Of a stretch of DNA of 64,000 nt, positions 21,938-31,794 are shown one piece after another (the first letter of the stretch is position 1; every line of letters begins with the position of its first letter). A program made the translations under genes and the position numbers. A model generated the notes under the pieces. That model had not been told where the DNA came from and ran no database searches. It was given only the letters and a program-made list of their open reading frames with translations. The stretch is from Pantoea eucrina (GTDB lineage Bacteria; Pseudomonadota; Gammaproteobacteria; Enterobacterales; Enterobacteriaceae): the NCBI RefSeq assembly GCF_002095385.1, contig NZ_MIPP01000016.1:1-64000 (forward strand), given 5' to 3'.

Positions 21938-22915
21938 ATGTCCTGTGGTGAATTTGAACTGATCGCACGCTATTTCAACCGTGTAACCAGCTCCCGTCGC
22001 GACGTGGAGAAGGGCATTGGTGATGACTGTGCGTTACTGAACGTTCCTGACAAACAGACCCTCGCTATCAGCACCGATACGCTGGTAGCGGGCGTCCATT
22101 TCTTACGCGATATCCATCCGGCCGATCTCGGCTACAAAGCGCTGGCGGTAAACCTCAGCGATTTAGCTGCGATGGGCGCCGATCCGGCATGGCTGACGCT
22201 GGCACTGACGCTGCCTGAGGTCGATGAGACCTGGCTGGCGGGCTTCAGCGACAGCCTGTTTGAGCTGCTCGACTACTACGATATGCAGCTGATTGGCGGC
22301 GACACCACGCGCGGTCCGCTCAGCCTGACGCTGGGTATTCACGGGCTGGTGCCTGTCGGGCGCGCGCTGAAGCGCTCCGGTGCAAAGCCGGGTGACTGGA
22401 TCTACGTTACCGGCACGCTGGGTGACAGCGCGGCGGGACTGTCGCTGCTGCAGCATCATCATCGTCTTGACGATCCGGCGGTGCACGAGGTGCTGATCAA
22501 GCGTCATCTGCGTCCGATGCCGCGCGTGCTGCAGGGCCAGGCGCTGCGCAGCCTTGCTACCTCGGCGATCGATATCTCTGATGGCCTGATTTCCGATCTT
22601 GGCCATATTCTGACGGCCAGCCGGGTTGGCGCACGCCTGAATCTCGACGCGCTGCCGCTCTCCGCTACGCTGCGCGATCATTTTGCGCCGGAGCAGGTGC
22701 TGCGCTGGGCGCTGAGCGGCGGTGAAGATTATGAACTTTGCTTCACGGTGCCTGAAGTTAACCGCGGCGCGCTGGATGTGGCGCTGGGCCGGCTTGGCGC
22801 ACCTTATACCTGTATCGGACAGATCGCCCCGGAAGCGGAAGGGCTGACGCTGCTGGAGCACGGTAAGCCGCGCCGCTTTAACCATAAAGGATTTGACCAT
22901 TTTGACGCGCGATAA
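21938..22915 (+). CDS. thiL: Thiamine-monophosphate kinase ThiL
   Basis: A 325-residue kinase that makes thiamine diphosphate from thiamine monophosphate. Family motifs include [40 protein letters not shown] and GGDTTRG. It overlaps the pgpA start by 23 bases. No signal peptide; cytoplasmic. Confidence 0.96.
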   Translation: MSCGEFELIARYFNRVTSSRRDVEKGIGDDCALLNVPDKQTLAISTDTLVAGVHFLRDIHPADLGYKALAVNLSDLAAMGADPAWLTLALTLPEVDETWLAGFSDSLFELLDYYDMQLIGGDTTRGPLSLTLGIHGLVPVGRALKRSGAKPGDWIYVTGTLGDSAAGLSLLQHHHRLDDPAVHEVLIKRHLRPMPRVLQGQALRSLATSAIDISDGLISDLGHILTASRVGARLNLDALPLSATLRDHFAPEQVLRWALSGGEDYELCFTVPEVNRGALDVALGRLGAPYTCIGQIAPEAEGLTLLEHGKPRRFNHKGFDHFDAR

Positions 22916-23393
22916 AGATGTAGCGAAAAGTCGCCTGCGGATGCGCAATCCCTGGCATCTGCTGGCAACCGGTTTTGGCAGCGGATTAAGCCCTTTTATG
23001 CCGGGTACCGTAGGCTCGGTGGCCGCGATCCCGTTCTGGTGGCTGATGACGTTTCTGCCGCTGCAGCTCTATTCGCTGGTGGTGCTGGTGGGTATCAGCG
23101 TGGGCGTCTATCTCTGTCATCGCACCGCGCGTGACATGGGCGTACACGATCACGGCAGCATCGTCTGGGATGAGTTTGTCGGCATGTGGATCACGCTAAT
23201 GGCGATCCCGGTGCTTAACGGCTGGTGGGTACTGGCTGGTTTTGTCATCTTCCGGATTTTTGATATCTGGAAACCGTGGCCTATTCGCTGGTTCGATAAG
23301 AACGTTCATGGCGGAATGGGCATTATGGTCGACGATATCATCGCCGGCGTAGTCTCCGCAGCCGTATTATACGGCGCCGGCCTGCTGCTGTAA
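22893..23393 (+). CDS. pgpA: Phosphatidylglycerophosphatase A
   Basis: A 166-residue inner-membrane phosphatase of phosphatidylglycerol synthesis. Conserved [17 protein letters not shown] and [17 protein letters not shown] motifs carry the acidic active-site residues; about four membrane segments. It begins with a TTG (22893) inside thiL, with AAAGGA at 22886-22891. A TTG start here matches what I recall for E. coli. It is convergent with yajO across a REP cluster. Confidence 0.94.
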   Translation: MTILTRDKDVAKSRLRMRNPWHLLATGFGSGLSPFMPGTVGSVAAIPFWWLMTFLPLQLYSLVVLVGISVGVYLCHRTARDMGVHDHGSIVWDEFVGMWITLMAIPVLNGWWVLAGFVIFRIFDIWKPWPIRWFDKNVHGGMGIMVDDIIAGVVSAAVLYGAGLLL

Positions 23394-23399
23394 GGGCGG

Positions 23400-23609
23400 C
23401 CAGGGGCGCATTAATGCGCCCCCTACGCGCGGTGTCCCGCCGCGTAATTATTACCGTAGGGGCGGCATTTATGCCGCCCTGGTTTCAGGTGTATGATTTG
23501 GCCAGGGGCGCATGAATGCGTATAACCGTGGTGCATGATTCGGCCAGGGGCGCATAAATGCGCCCCCTACGCCGGAATTACCGTAGGGGCGGCATTTATG
23601 CCGCCCTGG
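23400..23609. repeat. REP/BIME cluster between pgpA and yajO
   Basis: Five palindromic units. Forward units begin with the GTAG tetranucleotide, then GGGCGGCATTTATGCCGCCC, then TGG: 23456-23482 and 23583-23609. Inverted units read CCAGGGGCGCAT...ATGCGCCCCCTAC: 23400-23426 and 23544-23570. A degenerate inverted unit without its GTAG end lies at 23502-23520. Two inverted units share the upstream flank ATGATTYGGCCA. A GTAG head plus imperfect palindrome in alternating orientation is the hallmark of REP elements and BIMEs, which are moved by RAYT transposases. The cluster sits between convergent genes and may protect or end both messages. Confidence 0.85.
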
Positions 23610-23629
23610 TTTATGCGGATATCAATTGC

Positions 23630-24604
23630 TTACTCATACCCTACAGCCGGATGCGGCTGATAGACCATCTCCAGCTCGGCGATATCTTCCGCACTCAATT
23701 CAACGTCAACCGCTTTAACCAATTCGGCAAACTGCTGCTCACGTGAAGCGCCGATAATAGGGGCGGTCACGGCGGGTTTATGCAGCAGCCATGCCAGTGC
23801 GACCTGCGCGCGCGTCACCTTTTTCTCCGCGGCAATGGTGGCCAGTCGCTCCGCAATCGCGGCGTCGTTCTCTTCTGTACCGGTATACAACTTCTCCATC
23901 ACATTATCAGAGACCGAGCGTGCGGTAGTTTCCCCCCAGGGGCGCGTCAGTTTGCCGCGCGCCAGCGGGCTCCACGGCAGCACGGCGATGCCCTCACGCT
24001 GACAGAGCGGGTGCATCTCCTTTTCCTCTTCGCGCTGGATCAGATTGTATTGATCCTGCATGCTGACAAAGCGCGCCCAGCCATGATCTTGCTGCAGCTG
24101 CAGTGCCTGAGCAAACTGAGAGGCGTGCATGGAAGAGGCGCCGATATAACGCGCCTTACCCGCTTTCACGACCTCATCCAGCGCCTGCAGCGTCTCTTCA
24201 ACGGGCGTTGCATAGTCCCAGCGGTGGATCTGCAGCAGATCCACATGATCCATGCCGAGTCGCATCAGGCTGTCATCGATCGACTGCAGAATATTCTGCC
24301 GCGACAGGCCCTGCGACAGGTTGCTGAGCGGGAAGTAAACTTTGGTCGCGACCACCACGTCATCGCGCCGCGCGAAATCTTTCAGCGCGCGTCCGAGGAT
24401 CTCTTCGCTGCTGCCGTCAGAATAGCTGTTGGCGGTATCAAAAAAGTTGATCCCCGCGTCCAGCGCCTGTTTGATCAGCGGCCGGCTGCTCTCTTCCGGC
24501 AGCGTCCAGGCGTGGTTGCCGCGCATCGGATCGCCATAAGTCATGCAGCCTAAGCAGAGTCGGGATACCTGGAGATCGGTCTGGCCTAAACGAACGGTTT
24601 TCAT
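23630..24604 (-). CDS. yajO: Aldo/keto reductase YajO
   Basis: A 324-residue NADPH-dependent aldo/keto reductase barrel. The catalytic tetrad is present: Asp56, Tyr61, Lys88 and His127 (LLQIHRWD). The length is the same as I recall for E. coli YajO, which has been linked to 1-deoxyxylulose 5-phosphate formation from ribulose 5-phosphate. It is 68 bases after dxs on the same strand, which fits a link to the isoprenoid precursor pathway. GAGCTC-type weak ribosome site. Confidence 0.93.
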   Translation of the reverse strand: MKTVRLGQTDLQVSRLCLGCMTYGDPMRGNHAWTLPEESSRPLIKQALDAGINFFDTANSYSDGSSEEILGRALKDFARRDDVVVATKVYFPLSNLSQGLSRQNILQSIDDSLMRLGMDHVDLLQIHRWDYATPVEETLQALDEVVKAGKARYIGASSMHASQFAQALQLQQDHGWARFVSMQDQYNLIQREEEKEMHPLCQREGIAVLPWSPLARGKLTRPWGETTARSVSDNVMEKLYTGTEENDAAIAERLATIAAEKKVTRAQVALAWLLHKPAVTAPIIGASREQQFAELVKAVDVELSAEDIAELEMVYQPHPAVGYE

Positions 24605-24672
24605 TGAGAGCTCCTGCTCTTATGCGTGGGAAAAGGATTCCGTAAGCATAGCAGCAGGAGCGAAGAGGGGAG

Positions 24673-26538
24673 TTATTGCGCGAGCCAGGCAGCGATCTGC
24701 TGCTGAATGCCGGCGGCATCCAGTTGATAGTCGTGACGCACCTCTTCCTGAGTACCCTGTGGAATAAACTCATCTGGCAGGCCAAGGTTGAGCACCGGCA
24801 CGGCCAGGCGTTTCGCCATCACAAACTCATTTACGCCGCTGCCGGCGCCACCCATGATGGCACCTTCTTCCAGCGTCACCAGCGCATCATGGCTCTGCGC
24901 CAGCTCGCAAATCAGGGTTTCATCCAGCGGTTTCACAAAGCGCATATCTACCAGCGTGGCGTTCAGTGCTTCAGCCGCGGCCTGCGCATCCGGCAGCAGC
25001 GTGCCGAAATTGAGGATCGCCAGCTTTTCACCCTGACGCTTCACCACCCCTTTGCCCAGCGGCAGACTGGTAAGCGGCTCAAGCGTGGCACCGGTACCGG
25101 TACCGCGCGGATAGCGCACCGCGCTCGGACCCGCCTGATAGTGATAGCCGGTGTAGAGCATCAGGCGACACTCATTCTCGTCGCTTGGCGTCATAATCAC
25201 CATGCCGGGCACGCAGCGCAGATAGACGATATCAAATGCGCCCTGATGCGTCTGACCATCCGCGCCGACAATACCGCCGCGGTCGATAGCAAACAGCACC
25301 GGCAGCTGCTGAATCGCCACATCGTGGATCACCTGATCGTAAGCGCGCTGCAGGAAGGTGGAGTAAATCGCCACGACCGGCTTGTAACCGCCAATCGCCA
25401 TGCCGGCAGCAAAGGTCACGGCGTGCTGTTCAGCAATCGCCACGTCAAAATATTGCTGCGGATAGGCGCGCGAATAACTCACCATGCCGGACCCTTCACG
25501 CATTGCCGGCGTGACCGCCATCATGCGCGGATCGTCAGCGGCGATCTCGCTCAGCCAGTCGCCAAAAATCTTCGAGTAGCTCGGCAGACCAGGCACGCTT
25601 TTTGGCAGCGCACCGCTGGCCGGGTCAAACTTCGGTACGGCATGCCAGGCGATAGGATCCTGCTCGGCAGGGGCATAGCCTTTGCCTTTTTTGGTCATGA
25701 TATGCAGGAACTGCGGACCTTTAAGATCGCGCATATTCTTCAGCGTGCCGACAAGCGTCAGTACATCATGGCCGTCAACCGGACCGATGTAGTTAAAGCC
25801 CAGCTCCTCGAACAGCGTGCCGGGCACCACCATGCCTTTCAGATGCTCTTCGGTGCGCTTCACCAGCTCTTTAATCGGCGGCAGACCGTCCAGCACGCGC
25901 TTGCTGCCTTCGCGCAGGCGCGAATAGGTTTTACCGGAGAGGATCTGCGCCAGGCGGTTATTCAGCGCGCCAACGTTCTCCGAGATCGACATCTCATTGT
26001 CGTTGAGGATCACCAGCATATCGGGCTTGATATCGCCGGCATGGTTCATCGCCTCAAACGCCATTCCGGCGGTAATTGCGCCGTCGCCAATGATACAGGC
26101 GGTGCGGCGACCTTTACCTTCCCGCTCGGCGGCGACCGCCATGCCGAGACCAGCGCTGATGGAGGTAGAAGAGTGTCCGACGCTCAGGACGTCATATTCG
26201 CTCTCACCGCGCCACGGAAACGGGTGCAGGCCGTTTTTCTGCCGGATGGTGCCGATGCGATCGCGGCGTCCGGTCAGAATTTTATGCGGATAAGCCTGAT
26301 GGCCTACGTCCCAGACCAGATGGTCAAACGGAGTATTGTAGACGTAATGCAATGCGACGGTCAGCTCGACAACGCCCAGACCCGACGCAAAGTGGCCGGA
26401 TGAGCGGCTGACGCTATCCAGCAGATACTGACGCAGCTCGTCGCACAGGGCCGGAAGTTTCTCTTTCGGCAGTAAACGTAATTCCTGCACCGTGCCTGCT
26501 AACGCCAGTGTCGGGTATTTTGCAATATCAAAACTCAT
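24673..26538 (-). CDS. dxs: 1-deoxy-D-xylulose-5-phosphate synthase Dxs
   Basis: A 621-residue thiamine diphosphate enzyme that condenses pyruvate and glyceraldehyde 3-phosphate, the first step of the MEP isoprenoid pathway. The thiamine diphosphate motif [31 protein letters not shown] region (about 150-180), catalytic His in [10 protein letters not shown], and [15 protein letters not shown] are visible. The start at 26538 ([13 protein letters not shown]) matches the family; the frame is open 36 bases further. It is 19 bases after ispA. Confidence 0.97.
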   Translation of the reverse strand: MSFDIAKYPTLALAGTVQELRLLPKEKLPALCDELRQYLLDSVSRSSGHFASGLGVVELTVALHYVYNTPFDHLVWDVGHQAYPHKILTGRRDRIGTIRQKNGLHPFPWRGESEYDVLSVGHSSTSISAGLGMAVAAEREGKGRRTACIIGDGAITAGMAFEAMNHAGDIKPDMLVILNDNEMSISENVGALNNRLAQILSGKTYSRLREGSKRVLDGLPPIKELVKRTEEHLKGMVVPGTLFEELGFNYIGPVDGHDVLTLVGTLKNMRDLKGPQFLHIMTKKGKGYAPAEQDPIAWHAVPKFDPASGALPKSVPGLPSYSKIFGDWLSEIAADDPRMMAVTPAMREGSGMVSYSRAYPQQYFDVAIAEQHAVTFAAGMAIGGYKPVVAIYSTFLQRAYDQVIHDVAIQQLPVLFAIDRGGIVGADGQTHQGAFDIVYLRCVPGMVIMTPSDENECRLMLYTGYHYQAGPSAVRYPRGTGTGATLEPLTSLPLGKGVVKRQGEKLAILNFGTLLPDAQAAAEALNATLVDMRFVKPLDETLICELAQSHDALVTLEEGAIMGGAGSGVNEFVMAKRLAVPVLNLGLPDEFIPQGTQEEVRHDYQLDAAGIQQQIAAWLAQ

Positions 26539-26557
26539 CAGAGACTCATTATGAAAG

Positions 26558-27457
26558 TTATTTATCGCGTTCAATTATGAAGCTTGCCAGCGCTTGTAAT
26601 ACGCTTGTGTCATAGCCCTGGCCGGCGAGGATCTCCAGCGCCCCCAAAGCTTCCTGATAGAGCGCCTGCGCTTTTGTACGCGCGCCCTCTAGCCCTAACA
26701 GGGCAGGGTAGGTACTTTTGCCCAGCGCCTGATCGGCGCCCTGCGTTTTGCCCAGCACGGCGGTATCGCCGGTGACATCCAGAATGTCATCCTGCACCTG
26801 AAACGCCAGGCCGATAGCATCAGCATAGGTGTCCAGCAGCGGCAGCGCCAGGCGAGCCGGCTCGCCTGCAGCCAGCGCACCCAGACGCACGGCAAGACGG
26901 ATCAGTGCGCCGGTTTTATGGCGATGGATCTGCTCAAGCTGCGCCAGATCGATCTGTCTGCCTTCGGCCGCTAAATCCAGCGCCTGGCCGCCGCACATAC
27001 CGGCAACGCCGCTGGCCTGCGCCAGTTCAGAGATCATTCTCACGCGCGTTGCCGCGCTGACGCCCGGCATCGGTTCATCAGCCAGAATAGAGAAGGCCAG
27101 CGTTTGCAGCGCATCGCCCGCCAGAATGGCCGTATCTTCACCATAACGAATATGACAGGTAGGCTGTCCGCGGCGCAGCGCGTCATCATCCATCGCCGGC
27201 AGATCGTCATGGATCAGCGAATAGGCGTGGATACACTCTGTGGCGGCGGCAGGCGCATCAAGGCTGGCTGCGTCGGCGTTAAGCATTTCACCGGTGGCAT
27301 AGACCAGAAAAGGACGCAGACGCTTACCTCCTAATAGTGCCCCATAATGCATGGCATTCACCAGCGGGGAACTCTGAAAAGGCAGTGGATCTATTAAACG
27401 TGTCAGCGCCTGATTTACGCGCTCATGATAGGTTTGCTGTAGCTGGACAAAATCCAT
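26558..27457 (-). CDS. ispA: Farnesyl diphosphate synthase IspA
   Basis: A 299-residue prenyltransferase that makes farnesyl diphosphate from dimethylallyl and isopentenyl diphosphates. The first aspartate-rich motif is DDLPAMDDD (from Asp84) and the second is DDILD. The start ATG overlaps the xseB stop by one base (TAATG), so the genes are translationally coupled. It supplies the precursor for quinones, undecaprenyl phosphate and heme O; CyoE, which uses farnesyl diphosphate, is also in this window. Confidence 0.97.
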   Translation of the reverse strand: MDFVQLQQTYHERVNQALTRLIDPLPFQSSPLVNAMHYGALLGGKRLRPFLVYATGEMLNADAASLDAPAAATECIHAYSLIHDDLPAMDDDALRRGQPTCHIRYGEDTAILAGDALQTLAFSILADEPMPGVSAATRVRMISELAQASGVAGMCGGQALDLAAEGRQIDLAQLEQIHRHKTGALIRLAVRLGALAAGEPARLALPLLDTYADAIGLAFQVQDDILDVTGDTAVLGKTQGADQALGKSTYPALLGLEGARTKAQALYQEALGALEILAGQGYDTSVLQALASFIIERDK

Positions 27458-27699
27458 TAGTCGTTATCCGGCGTAAAAGGGGTAAGGTCGGCCGTTTTAT
27501 CATCGCTCAGCAGGATCTGTACGCGCTGTTCAGCCTGCTGCAGCGTCTGCTGACCGCTGCGCGCCAGCTGCACACCGCGCTCAAACTCATTCAGCGCCTC
27601 TTCCAGCGGCAGCTCGCCGCTTTCCAGCCGGCTCACAATCTGCTCCAGCTGCTGCAGGGCGGTTTCAAAACTCACGGGCGCTTCGGCTTTTTTCGGCAT
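27457..27699 (-). CDS. xseB: Exodeoxyribonuclease VII small subunit XseB
   Basis: An 80-residue helical protein that combines with XseA to form exonuclease VII. The motif [26 protein letters not shown], spread over residues 12-37, is the family signature. The start at 27699 ([12 protein letters not shown]) is favoured over an upstream ATG at 27738, as it gives the usual 80-residue length. First gene of the xseB-ispA-dxs-yajO operon, divergent from thiI. Confidence 0.95.
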   Translation of the reverse strand: MPKKAEAPVSFETALQQLEQIVSRLESGELPLEEALNEFERGVQLARSGQQTLQQAEQRVQILLSDDKTADLTPFTPDND

Positions 27700-27933
27700 A
27701 ATCAGTGTCGACTCACAGTTTGGGACATCTTCGTGCAATCGGTCATGGTAGCCGACGGGGAATAATAAGCAAAATGTTGAATGTGATTGCGGTAGCAGAA
27801 GCAGTCACGCAGTAAAGGTGGTATACTTTTGCGCCTCGGATGCGGACGCTCTCGCGATCCCCGCAATATTATGATCTTACCAGCTAAGTGCTGATGATTT
27901 TAGCACTTATTTGCCCAACGAAGCTGTGTCGCC

Positions 27934-29382
27934 ATGAAGTTTATCATCAAGCTCTTCCCTGAAATCACCATCAAAAGTCAGTCGGTGCGGCTGCGCTTTA
28001 TCAAAATTCTTACCGGCAATATCCGCAATACCCTGCGTTCTCTGAATGAGGATATCAAGGTGGTGCGCCACTGGGATCACATTGAAGTACGCGCCAAAAA
28101 CGAAGCGCTGCGTGAAACCATAGTGGATGAGCTGACGCGTATTCCTGGTATCCACCACGTGCTCGCCGTTGAAGATCGTGCTTACACAGATATGCACGAT
28201 ATCTTTGAGCAGACGCTGGCGCTGAATCGTGAGCGCCTGGAAAATAAAAGCTTCAGCGTGCGCGTAAAACGTCGCGGCACCCACAGCTTCAGTTCACAGG
28301 ATGTGGAACGCTATGTAGGCGGCGGCCTGAATCAGCATATCGCCAGCGCGCGCGTGCAGCTGAAGCAGCCGGATGAGACAGTTAATCTGGAGATTGAAGA
28401 CGATCGTCTGCTGCTGATTACCGGTCGCTCTGAAGGGCTGGGCGGCTTTCCAATCGGCACGCAGGAAGATGTGATGTCGCTGATCTCCGGTGGCTTTGAT
28501 TCCGGTGTCTCCAGTTACATGCTGATGCGACGCGGCTGCCGCGTGCACTACTGCTTCTTTAACCTTGGCGGCGCGGCACATGAGATTGGCGTGCGTCAGG
28601 TAGCACACTATCTGTGGAATCGTTTTGGCCGCTCACACCGCGTGCGCTTTGTCGCCATCAATTTTGAGCCGGTCGTCGGCGAGATTCTGGAAAACGTTGA
28701 TGACGGGCAGATGGGCGTGGTGCTGAAGCGCATGATGGTTCGCGCTGCGTCAATGATTGCCGAGCGCTACGGTGTACAGGCGCTGGTGACCGGCGAAGCG
28801 CTGGGGCAGGTATCGAGCCAGACGCTGACCAACCTGCGCCTGATCGATAACGCATCCGATACGCTGATCCTGCGTCCGCTGATTTCACACGATAAAGAGC
28901 ATATTATTAACGTGGCGCGGCAGATCGGTACGGAAGATTTCGCCCGCACCATGCCGGAATACTGCGGCGTTATCTCAAAGAGCCCGACGGTTAAAGCGGT
29001 GAAAGGCAAAATTGAAGCGGAAGAGCAGAATTTCAACTTCGATATTCTTCAGCGCGTGGTGCAGGAAGCGACTAATCTCGATATCCGCGAGATTGCTGAA
29101 CAGACCGAAGAAGAAGTGGTGGAAGTAGAGACCGTGGACTCTTTTGGCACTAACGATGTGGTGCTCGATATCCGTGCCGCTGACGAGCAGGACGCTTCCC
29201 CGCTGGATCTCAGCGGCGTGGAGGTGAAGTCGCTGCCGTTCTATAAGCTCAGCACGCAGTTTGGCGATTTGGATCAGAACCGGACCTGGCTGCTTTATTG
29301 CGATCGTGGCGTGATGAGCAAACTGCAGGCGCTTTATCTGCACGAGCAGGGTTTTACAAACGTGAAAGTTTATCGCCCATAG
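27934..29382 (+). CDS. thiI: tRNA 4-thiouridine synthase / thiamine sulfurtransferase ThiI
   Basis: A 482-residue enzyme with NFLD and THUMP domains (about 1-165), a PP-loop ATP pyrophosphatase (SGGFDSG at 185-191), and a C-terminal rhodanese domain (about 400-482). The disulfide pair Cys344 and Cys456 is present at the E. coli positions. It transfers persulfide sulfur from IscS to uridine 8 of tRNA and to ThiS for thiamine. It is divergent from xseB and convergent with yajL across a REP cluster. Confidence 0.97.
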   Translation: MKFIIKLFPEITIKSQSVRLRFIKILTGNIRNTLRSLNEDIKVVRHWDHIEVRAKNEALRETIVDELTRIPGIHHVLAVEDRAYTDMHDIFEQTLALNRERLENKSFSVRVKRRGTHSFSSQDVERYVGGGLNQHIASARVQLKQPDETVNLEIEDDRLLLITGRSEGLGGFPIGTQEDVMSLISGGFDSGVSSYMLMRRGCRVHYCFFNLGGAAHEIGVRQVAHYLWNRFGRSHRVRFVAINFEPVVGEILENVDDGQMGVVLKRMMVRAASMIAERYGVQALVTGEALGQVSSQTLTNLRLIDNASDTLILRPLISHDKEHIINVARQIGTEDFARTMPEYCGVISKSPTVKAVKGKIEAEEQNFNFDILQRVVQEATNLDIREIAEQTEEEVVEVETVDSFGTNDVVLDIRAADEQDASPLDLSGVEVKSLPFYKLSTQFGDLDQNRTWLLYCDRGVMSKLQALYLHEQGFTNVKVYRP

Positions 29383-29385
29383 CAC

Positions 29386-29546
29386 GTCAGGGGCGCCACC
29401 GGGATTATCCGCCGGGATATCACCGGAATTTGTTGGGGCGCATTAATGCGCCCCCTACGTCTGGCTTCGTAGGGGCGCCATTAATGGCGCCCTGGTTTAT
29501 GTGCGGCATCCGATTCGGCCCAGGGGCGCATTAATGCACCCCCTAC
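29386..29546. repeat. REP/BIME cluster between thiI and yajL
   Basis: Three palindromic units of the same kind as at 23400-23609, plus a partial one. Inverted units: 29435-29458 (left end altered) and 29520-29546 (one mismatch, GCACCCCC). Forward GTAG-headed unit: 29469-29495 with palindrome GGGCGCCATTAATGGCGCCC. A partial unit lies at 29386-29397. The last inverted unit is preceded by GATTCGGCC, the same flank as in the first cluster. Again the cluster lies between convergent gene ends. Confidence 0.83.
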
Positions 29547-29594
29547 GGTGATACCGGAATTAATTTCGCGCAACGGAATTCGCAGAGGCGCACT

Positions 29595-30206
29595 TTATTC
29601 GCGCTCGTCGAACTCCTGATAATTATAAATGCCTGCCGCCAGCACCAGCTGTGAGGCGACTTCGCGTGCGGTCTCTTTATCCTGCAGCAGATCCACCAGC
29701 TTTAATGCAAAATCAAACGCTGTACCCGGTCCCTGGCTGGTGAGCAGATTGACGCGCGGATCCCATACCACGCGGCGCTCCATCCATTTCGCATCCGGAA
29801 TTGTCTCTTTCAGGCCCGGAAAGCCGGTCATATTCCCGACCGGAAAAAGATCGTGCGGCACCAGTACCGTGCCTGGCGCTGCGCAAATAGCCGCCACAAT
29901 TTTGCCTGTCAGATGAAACTGGCGCACCGTTTCCACCAGCAGCGGGCTGTCGCGGAACGTCTCCGCACCTTTCAGACCACCGGGCAGAACAACGGCGTCA
30001 AAATCGTTATCTGCCACTTCTGCCAGAGGGGCATCAGCCAGCAGGCGCACGCCGCGCGAGCATATAATTTCCCGTGTGCCGTCACTCTCTGCGCTGGCGG
30101 TGGTGACAGTGATGCCGCCGCGCACCAGCACGTCGATGGTGGTGACCGCTTCGGTCTCTTCACTGCCATGAGCGAGGCATACCAGTACGGATGGGCTGGC
30201 GTTCAT
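29595..30206 (-). CDS. yajL: DJ-1 family chaperone / deglycase YajL
   Basis: A 203-residue DJ-1/PfpI superfamily protein. The reactive cysteine is Cys108 in AAICAAPGT and the acidic partner Glu16 is in GSEETEA. E. coli YajL is an oxidative-stress chaperone; protein deglycase activity has been proposed but is disputed. The gene overlaps the 3' end of panE by 47 bases, the same arrangement as in E. coli. It ends in an extended tail NYQEFDERE. Confidence 0.95.
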   Translation of the reverse strand: MNASPSVLVCLAHGSEETEAVTTIDVLVRGGITVTTASAESDGTREIICSRGVRLLADAPLAEVADNDFDAVVLPGGLKGAETFRDSPLLVETVRQFHLTGKIVAAICAAPGTVLVPHDLFPVGNMTGFPGLKETIPDAKWMERRVVWDPRVNLLTSQGPGTAFDFALKLVDLLQDKETAREVASQLVLAAGIYNYQEFDERE

Positions 30207-31080
30207 ATTGTGACTCCTTACGTTTTACCAGATCATAAAGGCGGCTATTCTCCGGCAGCGTAATGCCCTGACTGCGCGCGCGGCGCAGCAGATAGCCGGT
30301 AATATAATCAATTTCAGTTTGTCGCTGCGTACGGATATCCTGCAGCATAGAAGAGACATTGGCGGCAGTCGTGTCGATAACGTCATAAATAATGGCGCGT
30401 AGCGTCTCTGCATCCATATGCTGTCCTTCACGCGTCAGCAGCAGCGCCAGCTCGTCGCACAGCGTATCGATCTGCTCCGGCCAGGCGCGCAGCGCGCCGT
30501 TCAGGCACTCATGCTCTACCGTTAGCGGATTGATAACGCAGTTCACCGCCAGCTTGCGCCAGCAGGCGGAAGCAATATCATCATGCCAGGCAACGTCAGG
30601 TAATGCCTGATGCAGCAGATCCGCGAGATGGCTCAACGGCGCGGCGTCACGGCTGACCGGTCCGATATGCGTGATGCCAGCCGCCACGTGGCGGATCACT
30701 GTCCCGTCATGCATCGCCGCATGGGTGGTGATGCCGCGCAGCAGCGGCTGCGTCAAATCGCGCAGCTCCTCCAGCGTTCCCATACCGTTATGCAGCAGCA
30801 AAACCGGCATGTCCGCGCGCAGCACGCTCTGAAGATTTTTAATTGCTGGCGAAACCTGTGGCGCTTTCAGGGTAACCAGCAACAGGTCGCTGCGCGCCAG
30901 AAACAGCGGATCGTTGGCGATAAAGGTGTGATTGCTCACTTCGCCCTGCAGATCGGTGACGTTAACGGAACAGTAGGGCTGCGGCACGCGCAGCCAGCCC
31001 TGTACGTCGTGACCCTGACGGGCCAGCGCAGTCAGCCAGACCTGCCCCAGCGCGCCGCAGCCCAGCACGGTAATTTTCAT
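30160..31080 (-). CDS. panE: 2-dehydropantoate 2-reductase PanE
   Basis: A 306-residue NADPH-dependent ketopantoate reductase of pantothenate (coenzyme A) synthesis. The Rossmann motif GCGALG is at residues 7-12. The catalytic Lys in the [15 protein letters not shown] segment and the substrate-binding SSMLQDI motif are visible. It is divergent from yajQ and overlaps yajL downstream. Confidence 0.96.
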   Translation of the reverse strand: MKITVLGCGALGQVWLTALARQGHDVQGWLRVPQPYCSVNVTDLQGEVSNHTFIANDPLFLARSDLLLVTLKAPQVSPAIKNLQSVLRADMPVLLLHNGMGTLEELRDLTQPLLRGITTHAAMHDGTVIRHVAAGITHIGPVSRDAAPLSHLADLLHQALPDVAWHDDIASACWRKLAVNCVINPLTVEHECLNGALRAWPEQIDTLCDELALLLTREGQHMDAETLRAIIYDVIDTTAANVSSMLQDIRTQRQTEIDYITGYLLRRARSQGITLPENSRLYDLVKRKESQYERQPIRTGMPRSWQ

Positions 31081-31204
31081 TCTGCCTCCTGCTGGCGGGG
31101 TATTTTCACATCACATACTCAGTATAGCTTTGAGCTGCCGCGTGTTTTATTAGCGCAGCAAGACGCGTATTATGCATGTCACTTTAGTATCAGGAGAAGA
31201 AAAG

Positions 31205-31696
31205 ATGCCATCTTTCGATATCGTTTCCGAAGTCGAGCTGCAGGAAGTCCGCAACGCGGTAGAAAATACCAACCGTGAACTCTCAACCCGCTTCGACTTT
31301 CGTAACGTCACCGCCAGCGTTGAGCTGAATGAGAAGAACGAGACGATTAAAATCACCACCGAGTCCGATTTTCAGGTGAAGCAGATTGTCGATATTCTGC
31401 GTGAAAAGCTACTGAAGCGCGGTATTGAAAACGCTGCGATTGAGGTGCCGGAAGAGATTGAACACAGCGGTAAAAGCTGGAGCGTAGAAGCCAAACTGAA
31501 AAAAGGCATTGAAAGCGACGTTGCCAAAAAGCTGGTGAAGCTGATCAAAGACAGCAAGCTTAAGGTGCAGACGCAGATTCAGGGCGACGAACTGCGCGTG
31601 ACCGGCAAATCGCGCGACGATCTGCAGGGCGCGATGGCGCTGGTGCGCGGTGGCAACCTCGGCCAGCCGTTCCAGTTCAAAAACTTCCGCGATTAA
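31205..31696 (+). CDS. yajQ: Nucleotide-binding protein YajQ
   Basis: A 163-residue protein of the YajQ/UPF0234 family with two ferredoxin-like halves. The N terminus [19 protein letters not shown] and C terminus [14 protein letters not shown] are typical. YajQ homologues bind nucleic acid and, in Xanthomonas and Pseudomonas, cyclic di-GMP. AGGAGAAAAG at 31191-31200 precedes the start at 31205; the upstream ATG at 31172 lacks a site. Confidence 0.95.
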   Translation: MPSFDIVSEVELQEVRNAVENTNRELSTRFDFRNVTASVELNEKNETIKITTESDFQVKQIVDILREKLLKRGIENAAIEVPEEIEHSGKSWSVEAKLKKGIESDVAKKLVKLIKDSKLKVQTQIQGDELRVTGKSRDDLQGAMALVRGGNLGQPFQFKNFRD

Positions 31697-31758
31697 TCCT
31701 CTCTGGCGCACGCCGTACCGCGATAGATCGACAGCGCACCATGCCGGATAGATCGCTG

Positions 31759-31789
31759 TAAAAAAAAGCCCGACGCAGTGGTCGGGCTT
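31759..31789 (-). terminator. Intrinsic terminator after yajR (minus strand)
   Basis: Stem AAGCCCGAC (31766-31774) and GTCGGGCTT (31781-31789), with an A run at 31760-31767 that is a T run for leftward transcription. It lies just past the yajR stop and faces yajQ. Confidence 0.88.
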
Positions 31790-31794
31790 CAGAT

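Noticed and set aside
23400-23609. Regularly recurring repeats that could suggest a CRISPR array
   Set aside because: Units are palindromic, alternate in orientation, have uneven spacing and no unique equal-length spacers; they fit REP elements, and no cas genes are near.
24676-26403. A 575-codon open frame on the plus strand antisense to dxs
   Set aside because: It mirrors dxs codons, has biased composition rich in His, Arg and Gln, no recognisable domain, and dxs on the other strand is intact and conserved.
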